From assembly GCA_015056205.1 (NCBI GenBank), contig SVGS01000010.1, forward strand, positions 1 to 64,000: a DNA stretch of 64,000 nt, written 5' to 3'. Below, one piece after another: positions 53,784-63,391 of the stretch. Position 1 is the first letter of the stretch. Each line of letters starts with the position of its first letter. Source of the stretch: Clostridiales bacterium. Its GTDB lineage: Bacteria > Bacillota > Clostridia > Christensenellales > Aristaeellaceae. Under the pieces are notes generated by a model, which had not been told where the DNA came from, ran no database searches, and saw only the letters and a program-made list of their open reading frames with translations. A program made the translations under genes and the position numbers.

Positions 53784-54812
53784 TTATTCTTTTTTCTGTC
53801 CCAGGGATGAAAACCATTTGAACGTCATCGGCCAGGCCGCCATCGCCGCGGAAACGGCCACCAGGTTCGCCAGACAGGAAATGATCCCCATCCGGGTCAT
53901 GTTTTCCAGCGTCAGCGCGTCGCTGGAATAGCCGAAGATCTTCTTGATCAATGTCTGCAGCGCCAGAACGATCACCGAACCTCCGATGATTTTCAGCAGC
54001 TGCGCCCACCAGACCGCTTTGGTCTCAAAATGCAGCCAGCGCTCGTCGGCTTCAAAGCCGACGACCACAGCCAGCGTCGCGCCGATCAGCTGCCACAGGT
54101 TTTTGATGCCGCTGGCATAGTTATGGATGTCCTCCCCCTCCAGACCCTTGGGGATCGTCAGATAGGCGACAACAAGCAGCACCGCGGTCAGCACAACATT
54201 GCCGATCAGCACCGCCCGGATCCTGCTCTGGCTGCCTTTTGTAAAGACAGGCTTCAGCACCAGCACGGCAATGATTCCCAGCAGCAGCGCGCTGATGATG
54301 TCCAGCGGGGTATGCACGCCCAGATACATCCGCGTGAAAGGAATCAGGATCACAAGAAAGATGCCGATCGCCTTCACCCAGCCGGAACGGAACCAGGCCG
54401 CCAGGCCGCCGTAGGTTCCCATGCTGATCAGCGTATGACCACTGGGAAAGGACCAGCCGTCCGCGCCGGTTCCCAATGCCTTCGTCACCTTGCCGAGGAC
54501 CCCGTCGAACTGCTGCGTTCCGCGGGCAACGGGATCCGATCCTTCAAAAGGGGGATTTCCCAGATGCCAGGGCCGGGGAACGCGGAAGAGCATTTTCAGC
54601 GACTGCCCCACACTGCTGAGGCCAAATCCGGCCGTCAGCAGATACTGCCCGCCGCGCTTGGAAAAACACCAGAAAACAATCAGGGCGATGACCACAAAAA
54701 GCTTCTCATCTCCCAGATAGGTGAGCAGATTAAAAGCCTTGGTCAGGAATTCACTCCGGTTTTCAGCCAGAGTCTGTAAAAAAGGAAGGGTCGATGCCGC
54801 CAGTTCATTCAT
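53784..54812 (-). CDS. PAP2-family membrane phosphatase
   Basis: The 342-residue integral membrane protein carries the three phosphatase motifs: Lys73...ArgPro (KMLFRVPRP), SFPSGHT with His126, and Arg161...His167...Asp171 (RMYLGVHTPLD). Family members dephosphorylate undecaprenyl pyrophosphate or phosphatidic acid. The C-terminal third adds several helices. ATG at 54812 follows GGAGG by nine bases, and the longer frame upstream crosses the promoter. Confidence 0.93.
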   Translation of the reverse strand: MNELAASTLPFLQTLAENRSEFLTKAFNLLTYLGDEKLFVVIALIVFWCFSKRGGQYLLTAGFGLSSVGQSLKMLFRVPRPWHLGNPPFEGSDPVARGTQQFDGVLGKVTKALGTGADGWSFPSGHTLISMGTYGGLAAWFRSGWVKAIGIFLVILIPFTRMYLGVHTPLDIISALLLGIIAVLVLKPVFTKGSQSRIRAVLIGNVVLTAVLLVVAYLTIPKGLEGEDIHNYASGIKNLWQLIGATLAVVVGFEADERWLHFETKAVWWAQLLKIIGGSVIVLALQTLIKKIFGYSSDALTLENMTRMGIISCLANLVAVSAAMAAWPMTFKWFSSLGQKKE

Positions 54813-54890
54813 GCTGTTATGCCTCCGATATTGTAATACGCCGGAACCCCGGCTCTCTCCGTTCCACGTCCGGGGCCGGACATCTGTTCT

Positions 54891-54920
54891 ATTGTACCAT
54901 TGAACGCAGGAAAGAAACAA
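54891..54920 (-). promoter_or_regulatory. Promoter of the PAP2-flavodiiron-membrane protein unit
   Basis: TTGTTT (54920-54915), an 18-bp spacer and TACAAT (54896-54891) point leftward. The -35 is weak and the -10 good. Confidence 0.6.
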
Positions 54921-54992
54921 GCCCAAAAAGAAAACCGCAGGAAGCTTATCCTGTTCGTTTCAGAAGAAATTGTCTTTTCCTGTCAGATAGGA

Positions 54993-55021
54993 TTGAAAAA
55001 GCGGATAGATTCGCATATAAT
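54993..55021 (+). promoter_or_regulatory. Sigma-A promoter of the cation/proton antiporter gene
   Basis: TTGAAA (54993-54998), a 17-bp spacer and TATAAT (55016-55021) point rightward, diverging from the PAP2 promoter. The gap 54813-55078 holds nothing else I can identify. Confidence 0.82.
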
Positions 55022-55078
55022 CAGGTGATTTTCGGCCGGTGACCGGCTGAAATCAGGAAAGGAAGCGAACTGAGTTCC

Positions 55079-56392
55079 ATGCAAACCCTGTTGCTGATTG
55101 CTTTTGCGCTTTTTGCGGGACTTCTGATGACCCGTCTGTTTATCCGGTTTCATCTGCCGGATGTGACCGCCTATCTGGTGGCGGGCGTGCTGATCGGCCC
55201 CTGTGTCCTGGGGCGGCTGAACTGGCCCGGTTTCGGATTCCAGACCTTTGAGCAGGTCGAATCCCTTTCCGTCATCAGCGACGTGGCCCTGGGCTTCATC
55301 GCCTTTGCCATCGGCCATGAGTTCCGGCTCTCCGCGCTGAAGCAGACCGGGCGCCAGGCGACGATCATCGGTATTCTGCAGGCCGTGATTACGACCGTTG
55401 TGGTGGATATCGTCCTGATCTCCCTGCATTTTATCCGGCCGGATCTGATTTCCCTGCCCGTTGCCATTACCCTGGGCGCGATTGCCGCGGCCACCGCTCC
55501 CGCGGCGACCCTGATGGTCGTTCGCCAGTATAAGGCGAAGGGACCGGTGACGGATGTGCTGCTGCCGGTCGTTGCGCTGGACGACGCGGTCGGTCTGGTG
55601 GTCTTTGCGGTGTCCTTCGGCATTGCGCAGTCCATGCGGGCGGGAGACGTTAATGTAGTCGCCCTGATCGTGGAGCCGCTCGCCGAGGTTTGTCTGTCCC
55701 TGCTGCTGGGCAGCCTGACCGGCGTGCTGCTGACCTGGTCCGAACGCTATTTCCATTCTCACCGCAACCGGAACGCCCTGATCGTGGGCAGCGTGATTCT
55801 GACCGTCGCCCTGAGCCAGCTGAAGTTCCCGGTAGGGCCTTTCACCTTCGGCTTTTCCTCGCTGCTGGTCTGCATGATGCTGGGCACGGTGTTCTGCAAT
55901 CTCTGTCCTCTGAGCGAGGATCTGATGCTCCAGGCGGACCGCTGGTCCGGTCCGGCGCTGACGCTGTTCTTCGTGCTCAGCGGCTCGGCGCTGCAGTTTG
56001 ATGTCTTTGCGAATCTCTCCGTCGTGCTGATCGGCTGCCTGTATATTCTCGCCCGTTCCATCGGCAAGTATGTCGGCGCCCGCTGGTCCTCGGATCTGGC
56101 CCACAGTCCGGATACCGTGCGGAAGTATCTGGGAATCACCCTGCTGCCCCAGGCCGGCGTAGCCCTGGGAATGTGCACGACCGCCGCCCGGGTGATGGGC
56201 CCGGAGGGCACCCTGATCCGGAATATTATCCTGTTCTCTGTTCTGGTCTACGAGCTGGTCGGGCCGAGCCTGACCAAGATGGCGCTGACCAAAGCCGGCG
56301 ATATTCAGGGCAAGAGCGACGAACTGAAAACCCGCCGGACCCGCCGTCTGAAGGAAATCCGGAAAAAGGTTCCCGAAAAGTTTAACCGGTAA
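55079..56392 (+). CDS. Cation/proton antiporter, CPA2-like
   Basis: The 437-residue protein has about 12 membrane helices. The core segment ATAPAATLMVVRQY followed by ALDDAVGL near 160-168 carries the paired Asp residues used for proton and cation exchange. It resembles Na+/H+ or K+/H+ antiporters of the KefB/NapA group but lacks a nucleotide-binding TrkA domain. The basic C terminus faces the cytosol. ATG at 55079 is preceded by AGGAAAGGAAGC at a slightly long distance. Confidence 0.92.
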   Translation: MQTLLLIAFALFAGLLMTRLFIRFHLPDVTAYLVAGVLIGPCVLGRLNWPGFGFQTFEQVESLSVISDVALGFIAFAIGHEFRLSALKQTGRQATIIGILQAVITTVVVDIVLISLHFIRPDLISLPVAITLGAIAAATAPAATLMVVRQYKAKGPVTDVLLPVVALDDAVGLVVFAVSFGIAQSMRAGDVNVVALIVEPLAEVCLSLLLGSLTGVLLTWSERYFHSHRNRNALIVGSVILTVALSQLKFPVGPFTFGFSSLLVCMMLGTVFCNLCPLSEDLMLQADRWSGPALTLFFVLSGSALQFDVFANLSVVLIGCLYILARSIGKYVGARWSSDLAHSPDTVRKYLGITLLPQAGVALGMCTTAARVMGPEGTLIRNIILFSVLVYELVGPSLTKMALTKAGDIQGKSDELKTRRTRRLKEIRKKVPEKFNR

Positions 56393-56400
56393 GAAAAGAG

Positions 56401-56440
56401 GAAAGCCACGGTCTCGCCGGACCGTGGTTTTCCTTATTTT
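56401..56440 (+). terminator. Terminator of the antiporter gene
   Basis: CCACGGTC and GACCGTGG form an 8-bp stem extended by GAAA/TTTTC pairing and followed by TTATTTT. Confidence 0.85.
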
Positions 56441-56475
56441 CGGTTTGTCCTTTTTCTGCCGTTCTGTTGTTCCTG

Positions 56476-56649
56476 TTACACTTTTTCCAGCCTGGGAATG
56501 CTCTTCTCGCCTTCCATGTCGTAAAACAGCTTTTCATAGGCAGCCCGGTCAAATGCCTTGCCCCGGGAACTCATAACCCAGTAGATCACGTCCTCGTTCA
56601 GAACGCGGTAACCGGTAAATTCAAATCCGTTCTTCCCGTAGATTTCCGA
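56476..56649 (-). pseudogene. Unlisted 57-codon gene remnant
   Basis: On the minus strand an open frame beginning SEIYGKNGFEFTGYRVLNED and ending SIPRLEKV before TAA has convincing protein character. An in-frame TGA at 56652-56650 stands directly before it and no start codon is available. It looks like the 3' end of a gene truncated or frameshifted against the DUF1858 gene, which ends eight bases upstream. I do not recognise the family. A start at an internal ATG would leave only 33 residues. Confidence 0.5.
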
Positions 56650-56657
56650 TCACTGTC

Positions 56658-56879
56658 TCAGGCCTGGGCTTTGGCTTCCGCGATTTTTTTGTTAATGGCT
56701 TCCGCGACCTGCTGCGGATTGAAGCCGTGCACGGCGCAGGCTTCCTCCAGGGACTCCCGCTGCGAAGCGGGGCAGCCCAGGCAGTGCATGCCGATTCCCA
56801 GCAGAATTTCGATGGATTCCGGATACTGGCTGACAATCTCGCCGATCAGCGTCTGCTCGTTGACATAGTTGTTTTCCAT
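56658..56879 (-). CDS. DUF1858 domain protein
   Basis: The 73-residue protein is a DUF1858 domain, with the paired Cys residues of CLGCPAS at 33 and 36. The domain occurs alone or in fusion with redox and hybrid-cluster proteins in anaerobes, and may hold a disulfide or metal. AGGAGGG precedes the ATG. It follows the foldase gene by 61 bp in the same direction. Confidence 0.9.
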   Translation of the reverse strand: MENNYVNEQTLIGEIVSQYPESIEILLGIGMHCLGCPASQRESLEEACAVHGFNPQQVAEAINKKIAEAKAQA

Positions 56880-56940
56880 GGTTTCCCTCCTGATGTTTTA
56901 TGTTGATTTCCTGTACATGATCCTTTGTCCGGAAACAGGC

Positions 56941-58479
56941 TTACTCTGTTTTCTCCGCCGCGTCCGCGGTTTCGGCGGTTTCCGGCGCTTCGGCGGGCGC
57001 TTCCGCGTCCGCGGTTTCAGCGGTTTCCGTCTCTCCGGCGGGCGCTTCCGCGTCCTCGCTCACGGTCGTGGCAGCCGTTTCAGCCGCTTTCCTCCAGCTC
57101 TCGCCTTCCTCGGTGTATTCCAGTTTCGCTTCCTTCAGCCATTCTTCCTGAGCCAGGGAGAAGGCGCTCTCCTGCTGTTCGGTCAGCAGCTTGCCTTTGA
57201 AGTAATCCTTCAGCTCGGCCGAAAGCTCAACCGCGCCGGCGGGAACGTCCTTTAAATAATAGATCAGATGCACGCCGTTGGAGCCCAGCACCGGTTCGCT
57301 CACATCGCCGACCTTCTCCAGGCTCATCGCTCCGGCGGTAAATACCGGATCCCAGGCCACGCTGTTGGCATGAACCAGATAACCTTTCGCCCGGGCTTCT
57401 TCCGTGCTCATGCCGGAATCGCTGCCGTATTCGGCGATCAGATCGTTGAAGGAAGCGCCGTCCGCCAGCTTCTTTTTGATCTCATCCACCTTGGGCTGCA
57501 CGTTGTCCATGATCGCCTGGGCCGCGGCATCCACCATTTCCTGGGTTACCGGTTCCTCGGTGGCTTCCGGCTCCGCGGCGGTTTCCGCTGCCGCGTCCGT
57601 GGAAGTTTCCGTATTCTCCGGAGCCTGATTCTGCTCCTCCAGCTGCGCCGCCAGGCCCTTCCAGGTATCCAGCAGGGGTTCATCCGGTGTCAGCAGGATA
57701 TGGGTAACCGCCCGGTATCCTTCCGGAATATAATAGGCGGTGTCCGTGACGTATTCCAGATACTCCGGATAGTCCAGATACGGGCGGAAATTCTCATAGG
57801 CAGCCACATACTCCGCGGGATTGGCCGCCGCCCGCTCCATGTCTTCCTTCACCAGGTCGTTGAAATGCTTCGTAACATCCTCATCCGTTACCTTGATATC
57901 CTTCGTCACATATTGGTACAGACGGTCATAGGTCGCCTGCTCTTTGGCGCTCTCGACGGACTGCTTCATGTAGGAAGCCTCTTCGTATCCCTGCGCCTGC
58001 ATATCCGCCAGCACAGCGGCCCGCGCGTTGGCTTTGTCCTCCTCCGAGGATTCCGCGGTGATTCCGTTCTGCGCCATCGCGTTGGTGATATACTCCTCGA
58101 TATAGTCCCGGGCGGACTGCTCAAAAGCGGCAACCTCTTCATCCGTGAACTGATCGAACCCCAGCTCCCGCGCTTTCTGGAACATGAGTTCCGTGGAAAT
58201 CGCGTATTCCATGCCGCCGGCTTTCAGCATGGCCAGCATCTGCGGATCGGACATGTCCATTCCGTACATGCTGTACAGATTCCGATAATACTCCATGAAG
58301 CTCTTCAGATACACGTTCTGATCCGTAATCTCCTGGCCGTTCAGGACAGCCAGCACCACAGGCGCCGCTTTTTCCGCCGCGTCAGCGGGAACTTCCGTCG
58401 CAGCCTCATTCTCCGCCAGCACGGCGGTGCAGCTCAGCAGCAGGGCCAGAGCCAGCATCAGTGAAAGCAAACGTTTCAT
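56941..58479 (-). CDS. PrsA/SurA-like peptidyl-prolyl isomerase (foldase)
   Basis: The 512-residue exported foldase has a signal sequence (MKRLLSLMLALALLLSC...). Cys17 is in an LLSC context close to a lipobox, but an AxA-type site at VLA-EN also exists, so lipid anchoring is uncertain. A SurA-type N-terminal domain covers about 40-210. The parvulin domain starts near AVTHILLTPDEP at 255 and ends with the VLGSNGVHLIYYL strand, interrupted by an acidic insert (about 285-325). The C terminus is a Glu/Ala/Thr-rich tail. It assists folding of secreted proteins, of which this window encodes many. Confidence 0.9.
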   Translation of the reverse strand: MKRLLSLMLALALLLSCTAVLAENEAATEVPADAAEKAAPVVLAVLNGQEITDQNVYLKSFMEYYRNLYSMYGMDMSDPQMLAMLKAGGMEYAISTELMFQKARELGFDQFTDEEVAAFEQSARDYIEEYITNAMAQNGITAESSEEDKANARAAVLADMQAQGYEEASYMKQSVESAKEQATYDRLYQYVTKDIKVTDEDVTKHFNDLVKEDMERAAANPAEYVAAYENFRPYLDYPEYLEYVTDTAYYIPEGYRAVTHILLTPDEPLLDTWKGLAAQLEEQNQAPENTETSTDAAAETAAEPEATEEPVTQEMVDAAAQAIMDNVQPKVDEIKKKLADGASFNDLIAEYGSDSGMSTEEARAKGYLVHANSVAWDPVFTAGAMSLEKVGDVSEPVLGSNGVHLIYYLKDVPAGAVELSAELKDYFKGKLLTEQQESAFSLAQEEWLKEAKLEYTEEGESWRKAAETAATTVSEDAEAPAGETETAETADAEAPAEAPETAETADAAEKTE

Positions 58480-58523
58480 TTTCTTCTCCTCCGATTTCCT
58501 TTCTTCCGGGTCAATTCCCGGTC

Positions 58524-58552
58524 ATTATACACGAAACCGCCTGTAACTTCAA
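58524..58552 (-). promoter_or_regulatory. Sigma-A promoter of the foldase gene
   Basis: TTGAAG (58552-58547), a 17-bp spacer and TATAAT (58529-58524) lie about 45 bp before the start codon. Confidence 0.82.
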
Positions 58553-58582
58553 TGAATGAATATGAACGCAGTGTAAACTTTT

Positions 58583-58613
58583 CAGGCCGCGGCGAAAGCT
58601 TCGCCGCGGCCTG
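58583..58613 (-). terminator. Strong hairpin after the secreted-protein gene
   Basis: CAGGCCGCGGCGAA and TTCGCCGCGGCCTG form a 14-bp GC-rich stem. No proper T-run follows on either strand, so it may be a factor-dependent or partial terminator that also stabilises the 3' end. Confidence 0.6.
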
Positions 58614-58636
58614 AGTTCAGTCAGCCTCTATTTCTT

Positions 58637-59719
58637 TCAGAATTCCAGCGGCAGATCCGCGATGTGCTCCACTCCGTTATCGTTGAGATAAACCAGCGTA
58701 TAGCGGGCCTCCGCGCCGGGATAGACCACCACGGCCCGGCAGAGGAAGCAGCGGATGCCGTCCTTTTCTCCCAGATAGCTCACAGGCGTATAATCCACGC
58801 CCACCAGCTTCTCCATGCCCTTCCGGAAGGAAGCGGTCAGCTCCTCCGTCATTTCGTTGCTTTCCGGAATCGTCCACTGTCCCCGATTGTCCGCGGGAAC
58901 CGGTTCGAAGGTCTTGCCCTCCAGCTGCTCGTCCCCCGCGCCGGTGATGACCACCTTGCCGTCCGCGTTCAGGGCGAAAATGGTATCGACATCCTTCTCC
59001 GCTTCCGTGGTCCGGGTTTCATTACCCTGATCATCCGTAACCACATTTTCCTTGATCATGTGCTCGGCTTTCAGCGTCTGATTGTCCGCCTGATAGCTGC
59101 AGCCATAAACCCACTCGGTATGCTCCGAGGCGCTGCTGCCCCAGGAGATCAGAACCTTATAGTTATCCGTATCCTCCAGGAACACCTCCAGGGAAGCCCG
59201 GTCATCCATCCAGGCCTGTCCGTTCACGCTGTCCAGAATCCATCCTTCTCCCGGCATTTTCGCCTGGATTTCCGGAACCAGCCCCTGCGCCTCCGCCAGG
59301 GAGGCATACCACGCGCTCATCAGCCCGCTGATGTCCGCCTGCTCTTCCGGTACGATCGCCTTGTACAGCTCTTCGCTCCCGTCGGCGTTCACCAGCCGGA
59401 ACAGATTCATCTCCGGCTGCGCCAGGAAGAAGTCGAACCGGATCCCTTCCTGCGGGAAGGCCAGCACCACATACTCCCCGTCGGGAGCTTCCACGCCCTC
59501 CGCCTTTTCGAACTTCATGTTGTTCAGCAGCTCCACGAAGATATCCGACGGAAAATCGCCGGGCTCCAGGGGGCCGTATTCAGTCGTGCTGATCGTATAG
59601 GGGGTATCGGCCAGCTTCGCCAGATGATCGTGCAGCGGATCCGTTCCGGATTCGGCCAGAGCGGCTGCCGTCGTCAGGGCCAGCGCCAGGCAAACCACGA
59701 GAGTAATCAGTTTCTTCAT
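58637..59719 (-). CDS. Secreted protein of unknown function
   Basis: The 360-residue protein has a signal peptide (about 1-22, cleavage near ALA-ES) and an acidic mature part. I recognise no family. It contains repeated beta-strand patterns and two Cys residues near the C terminus (CFLC), which may form a disulfide. GGAGG precedes the ATG. It lies 108 bp after typA in the same direction. The gap 59720-59827 holds a CGCCCTGCGGGGCG hairpin (59779-59794) and no clear promoter. Confidence 0.85.
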   Translation of the reverse strand: MKKLITLVVCLALALTTAAALAESGTDPLHDHLAKLADTPYTISTTEYGPLEPGDFPSDIFVELLNNMKFEKAEGVEAPDGEYVVLAFPQEGIRFDFFLAQPEMNLFRLVNADGSEELYKAIVPEEQADISGLMSAWYASLAEAQGLVPEIQAKMPGEGWILDSVNGQAWMDDRASLEVFLEDTDNYKVLISWGSSASEHTEWVYGCSYQADNQTLKAEHMIKENVVTDDQGNETRTTEAEKDVDTIFALNADGKVVITGAGDEQLEGKTFEPVPADNRGQWTIPESNEMTEELTASFRKGMEKLVGVDYTPVSYLGEKDGIRCFLCRAVVVYPGAEARYTLVYLNDNGVEHIADLPLEF

Positions 59720-59827
59720 TCTGTTTATTCCTCCTTCAGATCGTTTTCATTGCTCTGCGTCAACGTCATTTATGCCAACGCCCCGCAGGGCGGTTACACC
59801 AATTGATACGAACGAAAAACCGGTCTG

Positions 59828-61654
59828 TCAGTTTTCTTCAACCCGGCTTCTGGCCTTGGCCCGAAGGGAATGATCCAGCTGACGCTTGCGCATTCTCAGA
59901 TGCTGGGGCGTGATCTCCAGCAGCTCGTCGTCGTCGATGAACTCCAGGCATTCCTCCAGGGTCAGCGGATGCACGGAGATCAGGCGCATGGCGTCTTCCG
60001 AAGCGGAAGCGTTCCGCATATTGGTCACGTGCTTCTGTTTGCATACGTTGACCACCAGATCGCCCGGGCGGGCGTTCTGTCCGCAGATCTGTCCCATATA
60101 TACGTTCTCGCCCGCGCCGATAAACAGCGTGCCCCGCTCCTGGGAATAGAACAGGCCGTAGCTGGTGCTGACGCCGGTTTCAAAGCAGATCAACGCGCCG
60201 GCATTCCGGTGCGGGATGTCGCCCTTCACCGGCTCATACCGTTCAAACACCGAGGACATAATGCCTTCGCCCCGGGTGTCGGTCATGAACTCGCTGCGGT
60301 ATCCGAAAAGTCCGCGGGAGGGCACCAGGAACTCCATCCGTACCCGGTCGCTGCCGGTCATGTGCTCCAGGGTACCCCGGCGGCGCCCGATCTTCTCGAT
60401 GACCGCGCCGGCGGATGCCTGAGGCGTATCCACAATCAGCCGTTCCACCGGCTCGCATTTCACGCCGTCGATCATCTTGTAGATGACCTGCGGCTTGCTG
60501 ACCGCAAATTCATACCCCTGCCGCCGCATGTTTTCGATCAGAATGGACAGATGCAGTTCCCCGCGGCCGCAGACCTCAAAGGAGTCGGTGGACTGGGTAT
60601 CGTTAACCCGCAGGCTCACGTCCGTCTGCAGCTCGCGCATGAGCCGGGCCCGCAGGTGGCGGCTGGTCACATACTGGCCTTCCCGCCCGGCAAAGGGGCT
60701 GTCATTGACCGAGAAGGTCATCGTCACCGTCGGCTCGCTGATCTTGACAAAGGGCAGGCCTTCCACCCGTTCGGGAGAGCATACGGTGTCGCCGATGGAG
60801 ATATCCTCCGCGCCGTACAGCGCGACGATATCGCCCATTCCGACCTCCGAGGCGTTCACCCGTTTCAGGCCGTCATACTGGAACAGGCCGCCCAGCCGCC
60901 ATACCGGGCTGGTCACGCCGGTCTCCAGATTGGTATGCACCACGTTCATGCCTTCGGTAAAGGTTCCCCGCACCACGCGGCCCACGCCGATCCGGCCGAC
61001 GTATTCGCTGTAGTCGATGGTGGAAATCAGCACCTGCGCCGGGCCCTCCGCGTCTCCCTCCGGCGCGGGAATATATTTCAGAATCGCGTCAAACAGCGGC
61101 TGCAGATCCGTTCCCGGAGTCTCCAGATCCAGCGTGGCGGTTCCCTTCCGGGCGGATACGTACAGAATCGGGTTTTCAATGGTGGTTTCGTCCGCGTCCA
61201 GATCGATCAGCAGATCCAGAATCTCGTTGACCACCTCGTCGCAGCGGGCGTCCGGACGGTCCACCTTGTTGATCACGATCAGCACCTTCAGCTTCAGCTC
61301 CAGCGCCTTGCGCAGCACAAACCGGGTCTGGGGCATCGGCCCTTCAAAGCTGTCCACCAGGAGCAGCACGCCGTCCACCATCTTCAGCACCCGCTCCACC
61401 TCGCCGCCGAAATCGGCGTGGCCGGGAGTGTCCACGATATTGATCTTGTGGTTCCGGTAATGCACGGCGGTGTTCTTGCTCAGGATGGTAATGCCGCGCT
61501 CCCGCTCCAAATCGTTGGAGTCCATCACCCGGTCCACGGTCTGCTGGTTTTCCCGGTATACGCCTCCCTGCTTGAGCATCTGGTCCACCAGGGTTGTCTT
61601 GCCGTGGTCCACGTGCGCGATAATCGCGATATTCCGTATATCTTCCCGAATCAT
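59828..61654 (-). CDS. typA: Translational GTPase TypA/BipA
   Basis: The 608-residue ribosome-associated GTPase has the P loop AHVDHGKT at 13-20, DTPGHADFGGEVERV as the switch II/G3 region and NKVD for guanine. EF-G-like domains and the TypA-specific C terminus follow. The length is standard. GGAGG lies about 13 bases upstream of the ATG. It begins 38 bp after prfC and likely shares its transcript. TypA is linked to ribosome assembly and stress adaptation. Confidence 0.98.
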   Translation of the reverse strand: MIREDIRNIAIIAHVDHGKTTLVDQMLKQGGVYRENQQTVDRVMDSNDLERERGITILSKNTAVHYRNHKINIVDTPGHADFGGEVERVLKMVDGVLLLVDSFEGPMPQTRFVLRKALELKLKVLIVINKVDRPDARCDEVVNEILDLLIDLDADETTIENPILYVSARKGTATLDLETPGTDLQPLFDAILKYIPAPEGDAEGPAQVLISTIDYSEYVGRIGVGRVVRGTFTEGMNVVHTNLETGVTSPVWRLGGLFQYDGLKRVNASEVGMGDIVALYGAEDISIGDTVCSPERVEGLPFVKISEPTVTMTFSVNDSPFAGREGQYVTSRHLRARLMRELQTDVSLRVNDTQSTDSFEVCGRGELHLSILIENMRRQGYEFAVSKPQVIYKMIDGVKCEPVERLIVDTPQASAGAVIEKIGRRRGTLEHMTGSDRVRMEFLVPSRGLFGYRSEFMTDTRGEGIMSSVFERYEPVKGDIPHRNAGALICFETGVSTSYGLFYSQERGTLFIGAGENVYMGQICGQNARPGDLVVNVCKQKHVTNMRNASASEDAMRLISVHPLTLEECLEFIDDDELLEITPQHLRMRKRQLDHSLRAKARSRVEEN

Positions 61655-61692
61655 CTGTCCAGGTTTCCTCCTTATTCATTTCCCCGCCGCAC

Positions 61693-63309
61693 TCAGCGGT
61701 CGGCCGTCTCCCGGAGTACCAGCCCCTCGTTGTTTTCGCAGGCCAGCCGGATGCTCCAGTCATTTTCAAACAGCAGCACGTCTCTTCCGCGGCTGTCTTT
61801 CGCCCGTCCGGAAGTGGAAGTCAGCTTCAGGTTCTCCACCGGTTTCGGGGTCTTTTCCACCCAGCGGACATGGCGGAAGGGCATTCCCTCCATCACAATC
61901 TCCGTCTGGTATTCCGTCCTCAGCCGGTGTTCCAGCACCTCGAACTGCAGCACGCCGACCACGCCGACCATGAATTCCTCCCGGCCGGTCTCCGTCCGGA
62001 TAAAGGTCTGAATGGCGCCTTCCTCGGCCAGCTGGCTGATGCCCTTCTGGAACTGCTTCCGCTTCATGCTGTCCAGCGGCCGCACCCGGTTGAAAAACTC
62101 CGGCGCGAACACGGGGATGTTGGCGTAATGGATTTTCGGCCCGGTGGACAGCGTATCCCCCAGCCGGTAGATTCCCGGATCAAACAGGCCGATGATATCG
62201 CCCGCCCAGGCTTCCTCCACCGCTTCCCGCTCATCCGCCATGAACTGCTGCGGCTGCTTCAGGGCCACGGCCTTCCCCGTCCCGGAATGCCAGACCTCCA
62301 TGCCCTTTTCAAAGGCCCCGGATACGATGCGCATAAAAGCCAGCCGGTCCCGGTGCGCGGGATTCATGTTCGCCTGAATTTTAAAGATAAATCCGGAAAA
62401 AAAGGGCTCTTCCGGCTGAATCAGCCCTCCGTCGCTTTCCCGGGGCAGGGGCGGCGGGGTAAAGGAAAGGAACCGGTCCAGGAAGGGCTCCACGCCGAAG
62501 TTCGTCACCGCGGATCCGAAGAACATCGGGGTCAGCTCGCCCCGCCGGACCTTCTCCAGATCAAAGGAATCCCCCGCCTCATCCAGCAGTTCAATCTCCT
62601 CCTGCAGCCGATCCCGGTAATGTTTCTCCAGAATCTTCTCCAGGGCCGGATCGTCCACCGCCAGATCCGTCTTCTCCACCATCTTTTTCCCGTGATCGCC
62701 GCCGGTATACAGCTCCACCATCCGGGTATCCCGGTGATATACGCCCTGGAAATCCCCGTCCACGCCGATCGGCCAGTTGATCGGGCAGGACCGGATTCCC
62801 AGCACCTGTTCCAGTTCCTCCATCAGCGCGAAGGGATCCTTCGCCGCCCGGTCCATTTTATTCACAAAGGTGAAAATCGGAATATTCCGCATCCGGCAGA
62901 CCTTGAACAGCTTGATGGTCTGCGCTTCCACGCCCTTGGCCGCGTCCAGCAGCATGACCGCCGCGTCCGCCGCCACCAGCACCCGGTAGGTATCCTCCGA
63001 GAAGTCCTGGTGACCGGGGGTGTCCAGAATATTGATCCGGTATCCGTCGTAGACAAACTGCATGGCGGAGCTGGTCACGGAGATGCCGCGCTGCTTTTCG
63101 ATCTCCATCCAGTCGGAGGTCGCGTGCTTGTCCGTTTTGCGTGCCTTCACGCTGCCGGCGCTGCGAATCGCCCCGCCGTACAGCAGCAGCTTTTCCGTCA
63201 GGGTGGTTTTCCCCGCGTCCGGGTGCGAAATAATGGCAAAGGTACGCCGCTTCTCCACCTGCTCGTGCAGAAGGGCGCGGAACTCCGGTGTGTCCTGAGC
63301 TGGCAGCAT
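61693..63309 (-). CDS. prfC: Peptide chain release factor 3
   Basis: The 538-residue RF3 recycles RF1 and RF2 from terminating ribosomes. The P loop SHPDAGKT is at 28-35, then DTPGHQDFSEDTYR and NKMD. The RF3-specific domains II and III follow, with MKRKQFQKGISQLAEEGAIQ late in the protein. GGAGGAAAC precedes the ATG. RF3 is patchily distributed, so its presence is worth noting. Confidence 0.98.
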   Translation of the reverse strand: MLPAQDTPEFRALLHEQVEKRRTFAIISHPDAGKTTLTEKLLLYGGAIRSAGSVKARKTDKHATSDWMEIEKQRGISVTSSAMQFVYDGYRINILDTPGHQDFSEDTYRVLVAADAAVMLLDAAKGVEAQTIKLFKVCRMRNIPIFTFVNKMDRAAKDPFALMEELEQVLGIRSCPINWPIGVDGDFQGVYHRDTRMVELYTGGDHGKKMVEKTDLAVDDPALEKILEKHYRDRLQEEIELLDEAGDSFDLEKVRRGELTPMFFGSAVTNFGVEPFLDRFLSFTPPPLPRESDGGLIQPEEPFFSGFIFKIQANMNPAHRDRLAFMRIVSGAFEKGMEVWHSGTGKAVALKQPQQFMADEREAVEEAWAGDIIGLFDPGIYRLGDTLSTGPKIHYANIPVFAPEFFNRVRPLDSMKRKQFQKGISQLAEEGAIQTFIRTETGREEFMVGVVGVLQFEVLEHRLRTEYQTEIVMEGMPFRHVRWVEKTPKPVENLKLTSTSGRAKDSRGRDVLLFENDWSIRLACENNEGLVLRETADR

Positions 63310-63391
63310 GTGTTTCCTCCATCCTTCCGGGCTGTTGATCCGGTTGCGCGCACCGAAACAGGGCTCTCCGCCCCGGCGAACACAACGGGTT

